From Clostridium algoriphilum (lineage in GTDB: Bacteria; Bacillota; Clostridia; Clostridiales; Clostridiaceae), in the NCBI RefSeq assembly GCF_020443705.1, contig NZ_JAIZZK010000008.1, positions 1 to 64,000 on the forward strand: a stretch of 64,000 nucleotides of DNA, read 5' to 3'. How positions within the stretch are numbered: position 1 is the first letter of the stretch; each line of letters starts with the position of its first letter. Position numbers and translations under genes: made by a program. The notes beneath the pieces were generated by a model. It was given only the letters and a program-made list of their open reading frames with translations. It was not told the DNA's origin and ran no database searches. Of the stretch, positions 16,610-25,319 are shown one piece after another.

Positions 16610-19087
16610 TTAAATAAATAGATTTACATTTGAATCTTCAGTTTGACCTAGATAATAACCAACTCCGCCAATTTTTACTCCATCAATTAGTTCTTCTTGT
16701 TTAATTCCCATAACATCCATAGACATTGAGCAAGCAACCACTTCTACACCACTATCCATTGCTGATTTAATTAAGTCTTCAAGAGAGTTTATATTTTTAT
16801 TTTTCATTACTGAGCGGATCATTTTAGCTCCAAGCCCCATCATGTTCATTTGGGAAAGTTTAAGCTTTTTACTTCCTCTTGGCATCATAAATCCAAACAT
16901 TGAATCAATTAAACCTTTTTTAACAGATACTTTTTCAGGTTTGCGTATGATATTAAGACCCCAGAAGGTAAACAATATAGTAACTTTACTTTCCATTGCA
17001 ACTGCGCCATTTGCAATAATAAATGCCGCGATAGCTTTATCTAAATCACCACTAAAAACTACCATTGTCTTATTGTTTTTTTGCAACTCAGTCGATGGAC
17101 ATGAATTATCAACTTTTATAGGATTATTGATGCCTTTTTTTATAAACGCATAAATCATACCTTTTTCTTTTTTTAAATCCATTAATTCATTTTTTGTTTT
17201 ATTACACCAAGCTCTAATATCCTCATAAAAACCAATGTCAGAAGCTATTACTTTTAATATTTGACCTTCACTTAATTCGTCAATACTCGCTTTAACTTTA
17301 ATTAATGGTCCAGGACAACACATACCACAAGCATCTAGTACTTTATCAAATTTAATAACGCCTTTATCTACTGCTTCCCCTGCAACTTGAGTAACTGAGT
17401 CTAAACTCTGAGTTTTAGCTTTATTACTAATATCAAGTTCCTTTGGCTTAAAATTTAGAACTGAAGCTGATTTATAACCTCCAGTTAAGTTTTTAACTTT
17501 GTATCCTTTTGGAGCGAGCATTCTTGAAGCTATATATCCTTTAAGACCTATTGAACAGTATTCAAGGATTTCTTTATCAGCATCGAGTTCGCCTATTCTT
17601 TCTCTTAAACTATCTATAGGAATATTTACAGCATTCTCAAGATGTCCATTACCGAATTCCATTTCAGTACGTAGATCTAAAAGTGTAACATTTTCTTTAT
17701 CATAGGCCATAAATTGATCTGGTGTTAATACGTCCATTCTTCCTGCTAGTACATTTTCCGCAACATATCCCGCCATATTCACTGGATCCTTAGCTGATGA
17801 GAAAGGTGGTGCGTATGAAAGCTCAAGTTCTGTTAAATCATAAATCGTTCCTCCGAATCTAATAGCTGTTGCTATTACGTCAATTCTCTTATCCACTCCA
17901 TCATAACCAACACCTTGAGCTCCAAGAATTTTACCTTCATCGTTAAATATAAGTTTTAATGTCATTGAAAGAGCTGCAGGGTAATAAGAAGCATGAGCCA
18001 CGGGGTGAATGAATATAACTTTATAAGGGATATTAAGTCTTCTTAAAGTTCGCTCATTATTGCCTGTACTTCCAGCTGTTAAGTCGAAAACTTTAATAAT
18101 TGAAGTTCCTTGGGTCCCCTTATAAGTAGTTTTAAGGCCTGCTATATTATCAGCTGCAATTCTACCTTGCTTATTTGCAGGACCAGCAAGTGGTATTGCA
18201 GTTTTTGTTTTATTCACAAAATCTACAACTTCAATAGCATCACCAACTGCAAATATTCCAGAAACACATGTTTCCAATTTTTCATTTACTAATATATGTC
18301 CCTTAGGTCCAAATTCTATTCCACTATCCTTCAAGAATCGAGTATCAGGAATTACTCCTATTGCGAGTATTACCATATCGGTCTTTAATTTTTTACCACT
18401 ACTTAAAGTTATTTCGACGCTATCGTCTATATCTTTAAAAGATTTTACTCCATCGTTTAAAATCATCGAAACACCATTATCTTGAATTTCCTTTTCAATG
18501 TTTAAAACGATATCTGTATCAAACGGAGCCATTACATGAGGAGCTGCTTCTACCAAAGTAACATCAAGGCCTCTTTCTTTTAAATTTTCAGCCATTTCCA
18601 CTCCAACAAAACCACCGCCAATAATTACAGCACTATTAATACCTTTTTTGTCTACATATGCTTTTATATTATCAGTATCTGGTATGTTTCTTAAAGTGAA
18701 TATTCTTTTACTGTTAATCCCTTCTATATTAGGTCTAATTGCTTTTGCTCCTGGTGATAATACTATATAATCATAGCTTTCTTCATAAGTGCCACGAGTC
18801 TTACTTTTCACTGTTACTGTCTTTTTACTCGAGTCAATTTTAGTTACTTCGCTGTTATTTCTTACATCTATATTAAATCTAGTCTTGATACTCTCAGGTG
18901 TTTGTACTACAAGCTTCTCTCTTTCCTTTATAACTTCACCTATATAATAAGGAAGTCCACAATTTGCAAAGGAAATGTATTCATCTCTTTCAAACATAAT
19001 TATTTCTGCCTCTTCATCGAGTCGTCTAATTCTAACTGCTGCTGTAGCTCCACCAGCTACTCCACCTACAACTAATATTTTTTTCAT
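16610..19087 (-). CDS. CoA-disulfide-reductase-like flavoprotein fused to rhodanese, TusA and DsrE domains (825 aa)
   Basis: Residues 1-330 are a two-dinucleotide-fold FAD/NAD(P)H domain with GGVAGGATAA at the start and the redox Cys43 in SFANCGLPYYIG, as in CoA-disulfide reductase. A dimerisation domain follows to about 440. Rhodanese is at about 455-545 with the active cysteine in LEYCSIGLKG (near 510). TusA is at about 585-655 with ACGMCCPGPL. A DsrE/DsrF-like domain runs from about 670 to 825. All four units handle sulfane sulfur, so the protein probably reduces CoA- or protein-persulfides and passes sulfur internally. The operon is regulator-fusion-thioredoxin. A 653-aa paralogue at 19737 lacks DsrE. 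Confidence 0.92.
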   Translation of the reverse strand: MKKILVVGGVAGGATAAVRIRRLDEEAEIIMFERDEYISFANCGLPYYIGEVIKEREKLVVQTPESIKTRFNIDVRNNSEVTKIDSSKKTVTVKSKTRGTYEESYDYIVLSPGAKAIRPNIEGINSKRIFTLRNIPDTDNIKAYVDKKGINSAVIIGGGFVGVEMAENLKERGLDVTLVEAAPHVMAPFDTDIVLNIEKEIQDNGVSMILNDGVKSFKDIDDSVEITLSSGKKLKTDMVILAIGVIPDTRFLKDSGIEFGPKGHILVNEKLETCVSGIFAVGDAIEVVDFVNKTKTAIPLAGPANKQGRIAADNIAGLKTTYKGTQGTSIIKVFDLTAGSTGNNERTLRRLNIPYKVIFIHPVAHASYYPAALSMTLKLIFNDEGKILGAQGVGYDGVDKRIDVIATAIRFGGTIYDLTELELSYAPPFSSAKDPVNMAGYVAENVLAGRMDVLTPDQFMAYDKENVTLLDLRTEMEFGNGHLENAVNIPIDSLRERIGELDADKEILEYCSIGLKGYIASRMLAPKGYKVKNLTGGYKSASVLNFKPKELDISNKAKTQSLDSVTQVAGEAVDKGVIKFDKVLDACGMCCPGPLIKVKASIDELSEGQILKVIASDIGFYEDIRAWCNKTKNELMDLKKEKGMIYAFIKKGINNPIKVDNSCPSTELQKNNKTMVVFSGDLDKAIAAFIIANGAVAMESKVTILFTFWGLNIIRKPEKVSVKKGLIDSMFGFMMPRGSKKLKLSQMNMMGLGAKMIRSVMKNKNINSLEDLIKSAMDSGVEVVACSMSMDVMGIKQEELIDGVKIGGVGYYLGQTEDSNVNLFI

Positions 19088-19123
19088 TACAAATATTCCC
19101 CCTTGTATTCTTATAATTATTTA

Positions 19124-19408
19124 CTAACTCAATATTAAAATTGAATTTATTAACTTTATTATTCTTTCATCTGTGATTTTATAGTTTACTTCAAGTCCTT
19201 TTCGATTGCCCTCTATTACACCAGCATATCTTAACTTCTGTAGATGTTGTGAGACAGTAGATTGAGGAATCTTTAGACAAGTCTGCATGTGACTAACATT
19301 GCATTGACCTTGATCTAATATGCCTTTTACTATGCATAATCTAATAGGATGTGCTAATACTTTTAAGATTTCTGTAATTTCACTATATTTTATATAATCT
19401 GCATCCAT
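19124..19408 (-). CDS. ArsR/SmtB-family regulator, candidate persulfide sensor
   Basis: The 94-residue winged-helix protein has recognition helix IPQSTVSQHLQKLRYAG. Three cysteines, Cys25, Cys36 and Cys44 (RLCIVKG, GQCNVSHMQTC), are shared at the same positions with the second regulator at 27791. ArsR proteins of the SqrR/BigR type sense persulfides through cysteine pairs, and the sulfur operon immediately downstream makes that role likely. The cysteine positions are not those of the metalloid sensor at 8675. It likely represses its own operon through the 30-bp palindrome upstream. Confidence 0.88.
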   Translation of the reverse strand: MDADYIKYSEITEILKVLAHPIRLCIVKGILDQGQCNVSHMQTCLKIPQSTVSQHLQKLRYAGVIEGNRKGLEVNYKITDERIIKLINSILILS

Positions 19409-19506
19409 AGATTCCCTTCTCTCCTGAATTTTATTCTAAGCGATATTTAGTTCAAATGTATATCAAGAACATACTTCAATTCTTAGATGGTAATCTTTCA
19501 TAACCA

Positions 19507-19567
19507 TTGTTATATCTTAATATTACGATATAACAATATAATAACACATATAAAATAAAAAGCAATA
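19507..19567 (-). promoter_or_regulatory. Sulfur operon promoter/operator block, copy 1
   Basis: TTGTTATATC and GATATAACAA form the arms of a 30-bp dyad (19507-19536). On the minus strand it lies just after a promoter with -35 TTGCTT (19560-19565) and a TATTAT/TTATAT -10. The whole 61-bp block differs by one base from the block at 22208, while flanking bases are unrelated. A repressor site for the ArsR regulator is the natural reading. Confidence 0.8.
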
Positions 19568-19610
19568 GAAATATCAATAATAATTAAATATTTATTTATA
19601 ACTTATTGAT

Positions 19611-19703
19611 AAAAAAGATGCACGAAAATTTAAAATAGTTCTATGTAATAGACTTCTTAAATTTATCTATTACATAGAACCTAATTAAAAATTCGTGCTT
19701 TTT
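19611..19703 (-). terminator. Long nested stem-loop behind the 653-aa fusion gene
   Basis: An inner 15-bp perfect stem (GTTCTATGTAATAGA at 19638-19652, inverse at 19666-19680) is enclosed by GCACGAA/TTCGTGC arms, with A/T runs outside. A T run follows on the minus strand. It probably terminates the gene ending at 19737, but it is far larger than needed. No transposase or target duplication was seen, so a MITE is not supported. Confidence 0.6.
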
Positions 19704-19736
19704 TATTTATTACAAAATAACTAGTATTTTATTCCT

Positions 19737-21698
19737 TTATTGTTTTTTTATTAATGCTATAACCTTACCTTTTTCTTTTCTTAAATCAATTAATTCATTG
19801 TTTGTTTTATTACACCAAGATTTGATATCCTCATAAAAGCCATTATCTGTCGCTGTTACTTTTAATATTTGGTCTACATCTAATTCATTAATATTATTTT
19901 CAACCTCAACAAATGGTCCAGGACAACACAACCCACAAGCATCCAGTGCTCTATCATATTTATCAATGTCTTTTTCTGCTTTTTCTTTCAAAACTTGAGT
20001 ATCAGGATCTAAACTGCTTATCTTTTCTTTATCACCACTATAAGCATCTTTTAGCTTAAAATTTGAATTCGAAACTGACTTATAGCCTCCAGTTAAGTTT
20101 TTAACTTTGAATCCATTTTGAGTTAAAATTCTAGACGCTACATACCCTCTTAGACCTACTTGGCAGTATTCAAGTATTACTTTATCTTTGTCTAGTTCAC
20201 CTATTTTTTCTCTTAAATCGTCTACTGGTATATTTATGGCATCTTTAATATGCCCATTATTGAATTCTATTTCAGTACGTACATCAAGAAGTATTGTATT
20301 TTCTTTCTCATAAGCCATAAACTGATTCGAGGTAAGTACATCAACTCTTCCTGCGAGCAGGTTTTCAGCAACATAGCCTGCCATATTTACTGGATCCTTA
20401 GCTGATGAGTAAGGTGGCGCATAACAAAGCTCAAGTTCTGTTAAATCGGTAACCGTTCCTCCCAGCCTTATAACTGTAGCAATTACATCTATTCTCTTGT
20501 CTACTCCATCATAACCCACACCTTGGGCTCCAAGGATTTTGCCATCGAGATTAAAAATAAGTTTTAGCGTCATTGAAAGAGCATCAGGGTAATAGGAAGC
20601 ATGGGATACGGGATGAACAAATATAACTTTATAAGGAATATTAAGCCTTGTTAAAGTTTTTTCATTATTACCTGTACTTGCAGCAGTTAAACCAAATACC
20701 TTTATAATTGAGGTACCTTGAGTTCCCTTATACGTAGTTCCAAGACCAGCTATATTGTCTGCTGCGATTCTACCTTGCTTATTTGCAGGTCCTGCCAATG
20801 GAATTGCCGATTTTTGCTTATTTACAAAATCAACTATTTCTATAGCATCACCTACTGCAAATACGTTAGATGCAGATGTTTCCATTTTATCATTTACTAA
20901 TATATGACCTTTAGGTCCAAATTCTATCCCACTATCCTTTAAAAATCTAGTATCCGGAGTTACCCCTATTGCAAATATAACCATATCAGCCTTTAATTTC
21001 GAACCACTTCTTAATGTTATTTCGACGCCTTCGTCTATGTCTTTAAAAGCTTTTGCTCCATCGTTTAAGATAATCTCCACACCGTTGTCTGAGAGTTCTT
21101 TTTCAATTGATACAACAATATCAGTATCAAAAGGAGGCATTAAATGACGAGGTGATTGTACTATAGTGACCTTAAGGCCTCTTTCTCTTAAGTTTTCAGC
21201 CATTTCCACACCAATATAACCTCCGCCAATAACTACAACAGAATTAATGTCCTCTCTATCAACATATGCTTTTATATTATCAGTATCTGGAATATTTCTT
21301 AAGGTAAATATTTTTTTACTCTTTATGCCTTCTATATCAGATTTTTTTGCTTTCGCTCCCGGTGATAACACTAAATAATCATAGCTTTCCTCGTAAGTTC
21401 CAAGGACTTTACTATTAACTGTTACAACTTTTTTGACAGTATCAACAGAAATTACTTCACTGTTATTTCTTACATCTACATTAAACCTAGCCTTCATACT
21501 CTCAGGTGTTTGTACTAAAAGCTTATCTCTTTCTTTTATTACATCACCAATATAATAAGGTAATCCGCAATTTGCAAAAGAAATGTATTCATCTCTTTCA
21601 AACATAATTATTTCTGCATTTTCATCTAGTCGTCGTAGTCTGGCCGCTGCTGTTGCCCCTCCAGCTACCCCACCAACAATTAGTACTTTTTTTATCAT
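19737..21698 (-). CDS. CoA-disulfide-reductase-like flavoprotein fused to rhodanese and TusA (653 aa)
   Basis: This is a close paralogue of the 825-aa protein and is collinear with it. FAD domain with GGVAGGATAAARLRRLD and redox cysteine in SFANCGLPYYIG (near residue 44), NAD(P)H site GGGYIGVEMAENL (near 157), and dimerisation domain precede the rest. Rhodanese has its cysteine in LEYCQVGLRG (near 511), and TusA carries ACGLCCPGPF (near 591). It ends without the DsrE domain. It is preceded by the single-domain rhodanese gene at 21795, probably in the same transcript from the promoter at 22208. Similar DNA sequence between the two copies suggests an internal duplication. Confidence 0.92.
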   Translation of the reverse strand: MIKKVLIVGGVAGGATAAARLRRLDENAEIIMFERDEYISFANCGLPYYIGDVIKERDKLLVQTPESMKARFNVDVRNNSEVISVDTVKKVVTVNSKVLGTYEESYDYLVLSPGAKAKKSDIEGIKSKKIFTLRNIPDTDNIKAYVDREDINSVVVIGGGYIGVEMAENLRERGLKVTIVQSPRHLMPPFDTDIVVSIEKELSDNGVEIILNDGAKAFKDIDEGVEITLRSGSKLKADMVIFAIGVTPDTRFLKDSGIEFGPKGHILVNDKMETSASNVFAVGDAIEIVDFVNKQKSAIPLAGPANKQGRIAADNIAGLGTTYKGTQGTSIIKVFGLTAASTGNNEKTLTRLNIPYKVIFVHPVSHASYYPDALSMTLKLIFNLDGKILGAQGVGYDGVDKRIDVIATVIRLGGTVTDLTELELCYAPPYSSAKDPVNMAGYVAENLLAGRVDVLTSNQFMAYEKENTILLDVRTEIEFNNGHIKDAINIPVDDLREKIGELDKDKVILEYCQVGLRGYVASRILTQNGFKVKNLTGGYKSVSNSNFKLKDAYSGDKEKISSLDPDTQVLKEKAEKDIDKYDRALDACGLCCPGPFVEVENNINELDVDQILKVTATDNGFYEDIKSWCNKTNNELIDLRKEKGKVIALIKKQ

Positions 21699-21794
21699 AA
21701 ATATTCCCCCTCGTATTATTCTAGTTGATTTACTATTTATTATTTCTCTATATTTAATTTTATACTTAACATAATGTGAATTTCTATTTAAGCA

Positions 21795-22118
21795 TTACCT
21801 AGTTAAATTGTATTTCCAAGAAGATATTCCACGACTTAGATGGTAAATATTTTTAAATCCATTGTTTTTCAAAATAGTCACTGCTCTAGGACTTCTTCCA
21901 CCTGATGCGCAATATACAAGTATTGCCTTATTTTTGTATTTATCAAGTTCATTAACCTTTGTAGGAAGAAGCTGAACCGGAACAAGCTTTGCTCCTGGAA
22001 TGTGACCATTATCATATTCTTCTTTAGTTCTTACATCTAAAATAAAAAATTCACTATCATTACTTAAAAGCTTATATGCCTCTTCTGAACTTACATTTTT
22101 GACCAATGAATTAAACAT
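21795..22118 (-). CDS. Single-domain rhodanese (sulfurtransferase)
   Basis: The 107-residue protein has the rhodanese sequence FFILDVRTKEEYDNGHIPGAKLVPV, and the active-site loop CASGGRS with the catalytic cysteine near residue 78. It probably transfers sulfane sulfur to or from the fusion protein encoded about 100 bp downstream. GGAGG precedes the ATG by seven bases. Its leader contains an unusual trinucleotide/hexanucleotide repeat tract, and its promoter shares the 61-bp block with the ArsR operon. Confidence 0.92.
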   Translation of the reverse strand: MFNSLVKNVSSEEAYKLLSNDSEFFILDVRTKEEYDNGHIPGAKLVPVQLLPTKVNELDKYKNKAILVYCASGGRSPRAVTILKNNGFKNIYHLSRGISSWKYNLTR

Positions 22119-22154
22119 AATTTTGCCTCCTAAAATATAGTCTATATTTGTACT

Positions 22155-22196
22155 ATTATTATTATTATTATTGTTATTGTTATTGTTATTGTTATC
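22155..22196. repeat. Microsatellite: (ATT)6 followed by (GTTATT)3 GTTATC
   Basis: An uninterrupted run of six ATT triplets passes into four hexamer units. It lies between the promoter block and the ribosome binding site of the rhodanese gene, so it would be in the transcript leader. Such tracts can change length by slippage. Confidence 0.85.
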
Positions 22197-22207
22197 GTTG
22201 CAATTAA

Positions 22208-22268
22208 TTGTTATATCTTAATATTAAGATATAACAATATAATAACACATATAAAATAAAAAGCAATA
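22208..22268 (-). promoter_or_regulatory. Sulfur operon promoter/operator block, copy 2
   Basis: The 30-bp palindrome 22208-22237 is perfect (arms TTGTTATATCTTAAT and its complement). The -35 TTGCTT (22261-22266) is at the same distance as in copy 1. It should drive the rhodanese and 653-aa fusion genes under the same ArsR-type control. Confidence 0.8.
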
Positions 22269-22294
22269 TAATATCATATTTTATAAAATATTTA

Positions 22295-23410
22295 TTATTT
22301 TAAATTTTCTTTAGCAACTTCTATTTCAAATCCATCTACAAAATTTTTTACATCCTTTAATTTAGTATTCTCTGAAACAGAATCTGGAATACCTAATTTC
22401 TCGTATACTTTTTCAATCTCAATTTTAGTTCCAATTGAAACCTCTTTTATTGTCATATATCCTTTAATTTCATCCACATTCAATTTTGATTCTGCTGTTA
22501 TTTGCTTTGGAATTACTTCAAATACTCCAACTGTTCTACTTATAAATACGCCTGTAAAAAATAATACTACCACTAGTATAATTACAAATAAAGGTTTTAA
22601 TGTCTTTTTTCCTATTTTATATTTTAAAGCGCCCTTCAATGGACAAGAAATTACACATATTTGACACCCGATACATTCTGTTGATGTTACCTTATCAGCG
22701 TTTGCTACATCAATGTTCATTGGGCAACTTTTACTACATAAATTACAATTAATGCATATATCTTTATTTCTAACAATTTTACTTGGACTAATTTTTGAAA
22801 TAATACCGTATATCGCCCCCATAGGGCAAAGGTATTTACAAAAGAATCTATCATAAAACATAGAACCCACCAAAATAATGACTAGTGTTATTGTTCCAAT
22901 TAAATATTCAGTAGTTAAACTTGCAAATCCGGCTGATATATGTCCATAAGCTGCCCATGGATCATATGGATCCATCCAAAGTCCTGCTGTTTTCCATGCA
23001 AAATATATAGTAACTACTAAAATAATATACTTTAAATATCTTAGAGGTTTGTCTATTACAAGCGGCATAATCAATCTCTTATGAAATATCTTTTTCCCAA
23101 TTATTCCAAAGAATTCTTGAAGCGCTCCAAATGGACATATTAAACCACAAAAACTTCTTCTAAAGATTACTGAGAGTACTAAAGTAATACCAAAAAGTAT
23201 CATGGTACCCAAAAATATCTTTTGCAGAAAAGTCCCTCCGAATACCAGACTATAAAAAGTTTCCAATGCTCCATATGGACACAATGCATGTATTGAAGGA
23301 GCTACCCCTCCGCCTTGGGCCTGATGTAAATAAGCCTCTCTTGTAACCATAATGAGAAAAAATCCTAATAATACCCACCTTAAATACTTTACATACTTAT
23401 TACTTTTCAT
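22295..23410 (-). CDS. NapH/NosR-like membrane 4Fe-4S protein (371 aa)
   Basis: Four or five transmembrane helices hold two periplasm- or cytoplasm-facing cysteine motifs (RSFCGLICPFGALQEFFG near 85 and CKYLCPMGAIYG near 190). A double ferredoxin segment near 219-260 has CINCNLCSKSCPMNID and CIGCQICVISCPLKG. The C-terminal part has a further membrane segment and an extracytoplasmic tail of about 90 residues. Relatives move electrons between quinones or flavoproteins and soluble or extracytoplasmic acceptors. It ends 27 bp before the sulfur promoter block, so it is upstream of but separately transcribed from the rhodanese genes. Confidence 0.87.
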   Translation of the reverse strand: MKSNKYVKYLRWVLLGFFLIMVTREAYLHQAQGGGVAPSIHALCPYGALETFYSLVFGGTFLQKIFLGTMILFGITLVLSVIFRRSFCGLICPFGALQEFFGIIGKKIFHKRLIMPLVIDKPLRYLKYIILVVTIYFAWKTAGLWMDPYDPWAAYGHISAGFASLTTEYLIGTITLVIILVGSMFYDRFFCKYLCPMGAIYGIISKISPSKIVRNKDICINCNLCSKSCPMNIDVANADKVTSTECIGCQICVISCPLKGALKYKIGKKTLKPLFVIILVVVLFFTGVFISRTVGVFEVIPKQITAESKLNVDEIKGYMTIKEVSIGTKIEIEKVYEKLGIPDSVSENTKLKDVKNFVDGFEIEVAKENLK

Positions 23411-23433
23411 AATACTCCCCCTACCACCATAAT

Positions 23434-23757
23434 TTATTCTCTTTTTATTTCTTCTAGAATTTTAAAATAATCCTTTGAATTAATTTCACCTTTTACATAT
23501 CTATCTACTAGTGTTATTACTGACGAATTTGTTACTTCTAATCCTTCAATTACAGATTTTTTTTCGCTAAATTCATCAAAACTTATCTCTTCCCTAACAT
23601 ACCTTTTTTTCAATAGTTCCATACTTTTCTCAATAGAATGATTTTCCTTTTGTTTATATAAGAGAAAAACTATTAAACAAATTACTATCAATATAACTAA
23701 AATAGATAATATATAAGAACCATAAAAACCATATCCCATATAACGCCCATGCCTCAT
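23434..23757 (-). CDS. Small membrane protein with SHOCT-like C-terminal helices
   Basis: The 107-residue protein has a Gly/Tyr-rich N-terminus, one membrane helix (ILSILVILIVICLIVFLLY) and two SHOCT-like repeats (LLKKRYVREEISFDEFSEKK and VDRYVKGEINSKDYFKILEEI). SHOCT modules are short oligomerisation helices of unknown detailed function, common at the ends of membrane proteins. It lies 23 bp upstream of the membrane ferredoxin gene and is probably co-transcribed with it. Confidence 0.8.
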   Translation of the reverse strand: MRHGRYMGYGFYGSYILSILVILIVICLIVFLLYKQKENHSIEKSMELLKKRYVREEISFDEFSEKKSVIEGLEVTNSSVITLVDRYVKGEINSKDYFKILEEIKRE

Positions 23758-23835
23758 AAAATTACTCCTTTCCTGCTTGCTTTATACATATAGTAGCACT
23801 TTAAAAAAATTGAAATGTGGAATAATTGTGACAAA

Positions 23836-23876
23836 ACAAAAAAAGAAATCCACCTAATTTATAAGTGGACTTCTTC
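23836..23876 (-). terminator. Terminator of the two-component operon
   Basis: On the minus strand AGAAGTCCAC pairs with GTGGATTTCT, followed by a run of seven or more T. It starts at the histidine kinase stop codon. Confidence 0.85.
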
Positions 23877-25319
23877 TTAAAAATTTAAAAAAGTTATTTT
23901 GATTTTTGTTCCAACATTTACTTCACTTTCTATTCCTAGTTCACAGTTTAAAAGCTTAACTAAATGTTTAGCAATAGAAATCCCTAGACCCGTACCTTTA
24001 TCTGAGTATTCCCTAGCCTTGTCTGCCTTATAAAATCTTTCCCCGATAAAAGGAATATCCTCTTTGGAAATACCTATACCATAATCAGTTATTGTTATTG
24101 ATAGAGTTCCCCCGAAATTTATAGCAAGCTTTATTTTACTGTTTTCAGTAGAAAACTTAATTGCATTATCTATAAAAATAATTAACAGTTGCTTAAGTTT
24201 ATAGTAGTCACTCCAAACTGGAGGCAAATTATCTTCAGATGTTAATTCTAGTTCTATATTTTTTTCTTTAGTTATAGGTCTTAATACTCGTATTATATCT
24301 CGAAGTAAGGCTTTAATATCTAGCTTTTGAAAATCCATTGCTACTTTACCAGCTTCTAGTTTACTTAAATTCAGCAAATCTGCTACCATTGCCTCAAGTC
24401 TTTTTGTCTCTTGAAGTAATCTAAAATAATTTTCGCGGACTTCTTTTGCAGGGATTATCTCGTCATAGAGTCCCTCAAGGTTTCCCCTTATTATAGTTAG
24501 TGGTGTTCTAAATTCATGAGACACATTTGCTACGAAGTCCTTTCTCATTTGCTCAAGTTTCTCTTGCTGCCTAATATTATATTCGAGCCTTGATGATAAT
24601 ATATCGAAGGATGTTGATAACTCTCCAATCTCATCATTTTGGTATATGTTTGTCTTAGTCCTAAAATTCCCATTCGTCATTTGCTGAGCTGCTTCATTAA
24701 TTATTTTAATAGGTTTTGTTATATTTTTAGAAAAATAGAAGCCTAATAAACCAGCTATAAATACTTCTCCTAAAAGTGCAGCAATTAAATATATAAAAAA
24801 TTCATTCATAGAATTAGATAAATCAAAAGTAGAAGAGTGAACAATAATAACTCCTATTATGCTTTTATTACTATTTCTAATTGGAACTGCCGCACTCATC
24901 ATGTTCTCGTCATAGTAAGCATTGTATCCTTGCATTGTTTTTGAGTTACCTTTTAAAGAGCTTGTAATAATTCCTGAGTAGACCTTTTTAAGCTCAATGT
25001 TTCCCTTTAAAATATTATCACCATTTTCATAAATTGTTCTGATCTCACCCTTTAAGTTAATTATCCATACTTTTGTATTATCGAATGAACTAACTCCCTT
25101 TAAGATATCTTTATACTCCTTTGATTCCATATCCTTTTCAATGAACGGTTCTAATACATTCTGTAGTTTTTGTGCATGTAGAGTAATATTTTTTTCTTTC
25201 ATCTGAAATATATTATTTTTAAATATATTTATTGCAATTATACCTATACATAGGGTGGATATTAATATTATTAGTACAAACCCTATTGTTAGTTTAGTCG
25301 TTATACTTCTCTTAATCAT
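23877..25319 (-). CDS. Membrane sensor histidine kinase
   Basis: The 480-residue kinase has two membrane helices bracketing an extracellular sensor domain of about 140 residues. A HAMP domain (NEAAQQMTNGNFRTK) follows, then HisKA with VSHEFRTPLTIIRG and HATPase_c (IFIDNAIKFS, DYGIGIS, GTGLGISIAKHLV). The start at ATG 25319 has GAGGT ten bases upstream and overlaps the response regulator gene by eight bases. A longer in-frame start inside that gene is rejected. The stimulus is unknown. The secreted protein divergent at 26188 and the SHOCT/ferredoxin genes downstream are candidate targets. Confidence 0.92.
   Translation of the reverse strand: MIKRSITTKLTIGFVLIILISTLCIGIIAINIFKNNIFQMKEKNITLHAQKLQNVLEPFIEKDMESKEYKDILKGVSSFDNTKVWIINLKGEIRTIYENGDNILKGNIELKKVYSGIITSSLKGNSKTMQGYNAYYDENMMSAAVPIRNSNKSIIGVIIVHSSTFDLSNSMNEFFIYLIAALLGEVFIAGLLGFYFSKNITKPIKIINEAAQQMTNGNFRTKTNIYQNDEIGELSTSFDILSSRLEYNIRQQEKLEQMRKDFVANVSHEFRTPLTIIRGNLEGLYDEIIPAKEVRENYFRLLQETKRLEAMVADLLNLSKLEAGKVAMDFQKLDIKALLRDIIRVLRPITKEKNIELELTSEDNLPPVWSDYYKLKQLLIIFIDNAIKFSTENSKIKLAINFGGTLSITITDYGIGISKEDIPFIGERFYKADKAREYSDKGTGLGISIAKHLVKLLNCELGIESEVNVGTKIKITFLNF

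Noticed and set aside
19611-19703. MITE or IS remnant
   Set aside because: There are terminal inverted repeats, but no target duplication, second copy in the window or transposase similarity. A terminator explains its place after a stop codon.
22141-22200. Possible short CRISPR or direct-repeat array
   Set aside because: It is a simple trinucleotide/hexanucleotide microsatellite with no spacers and no cas genes nearby.
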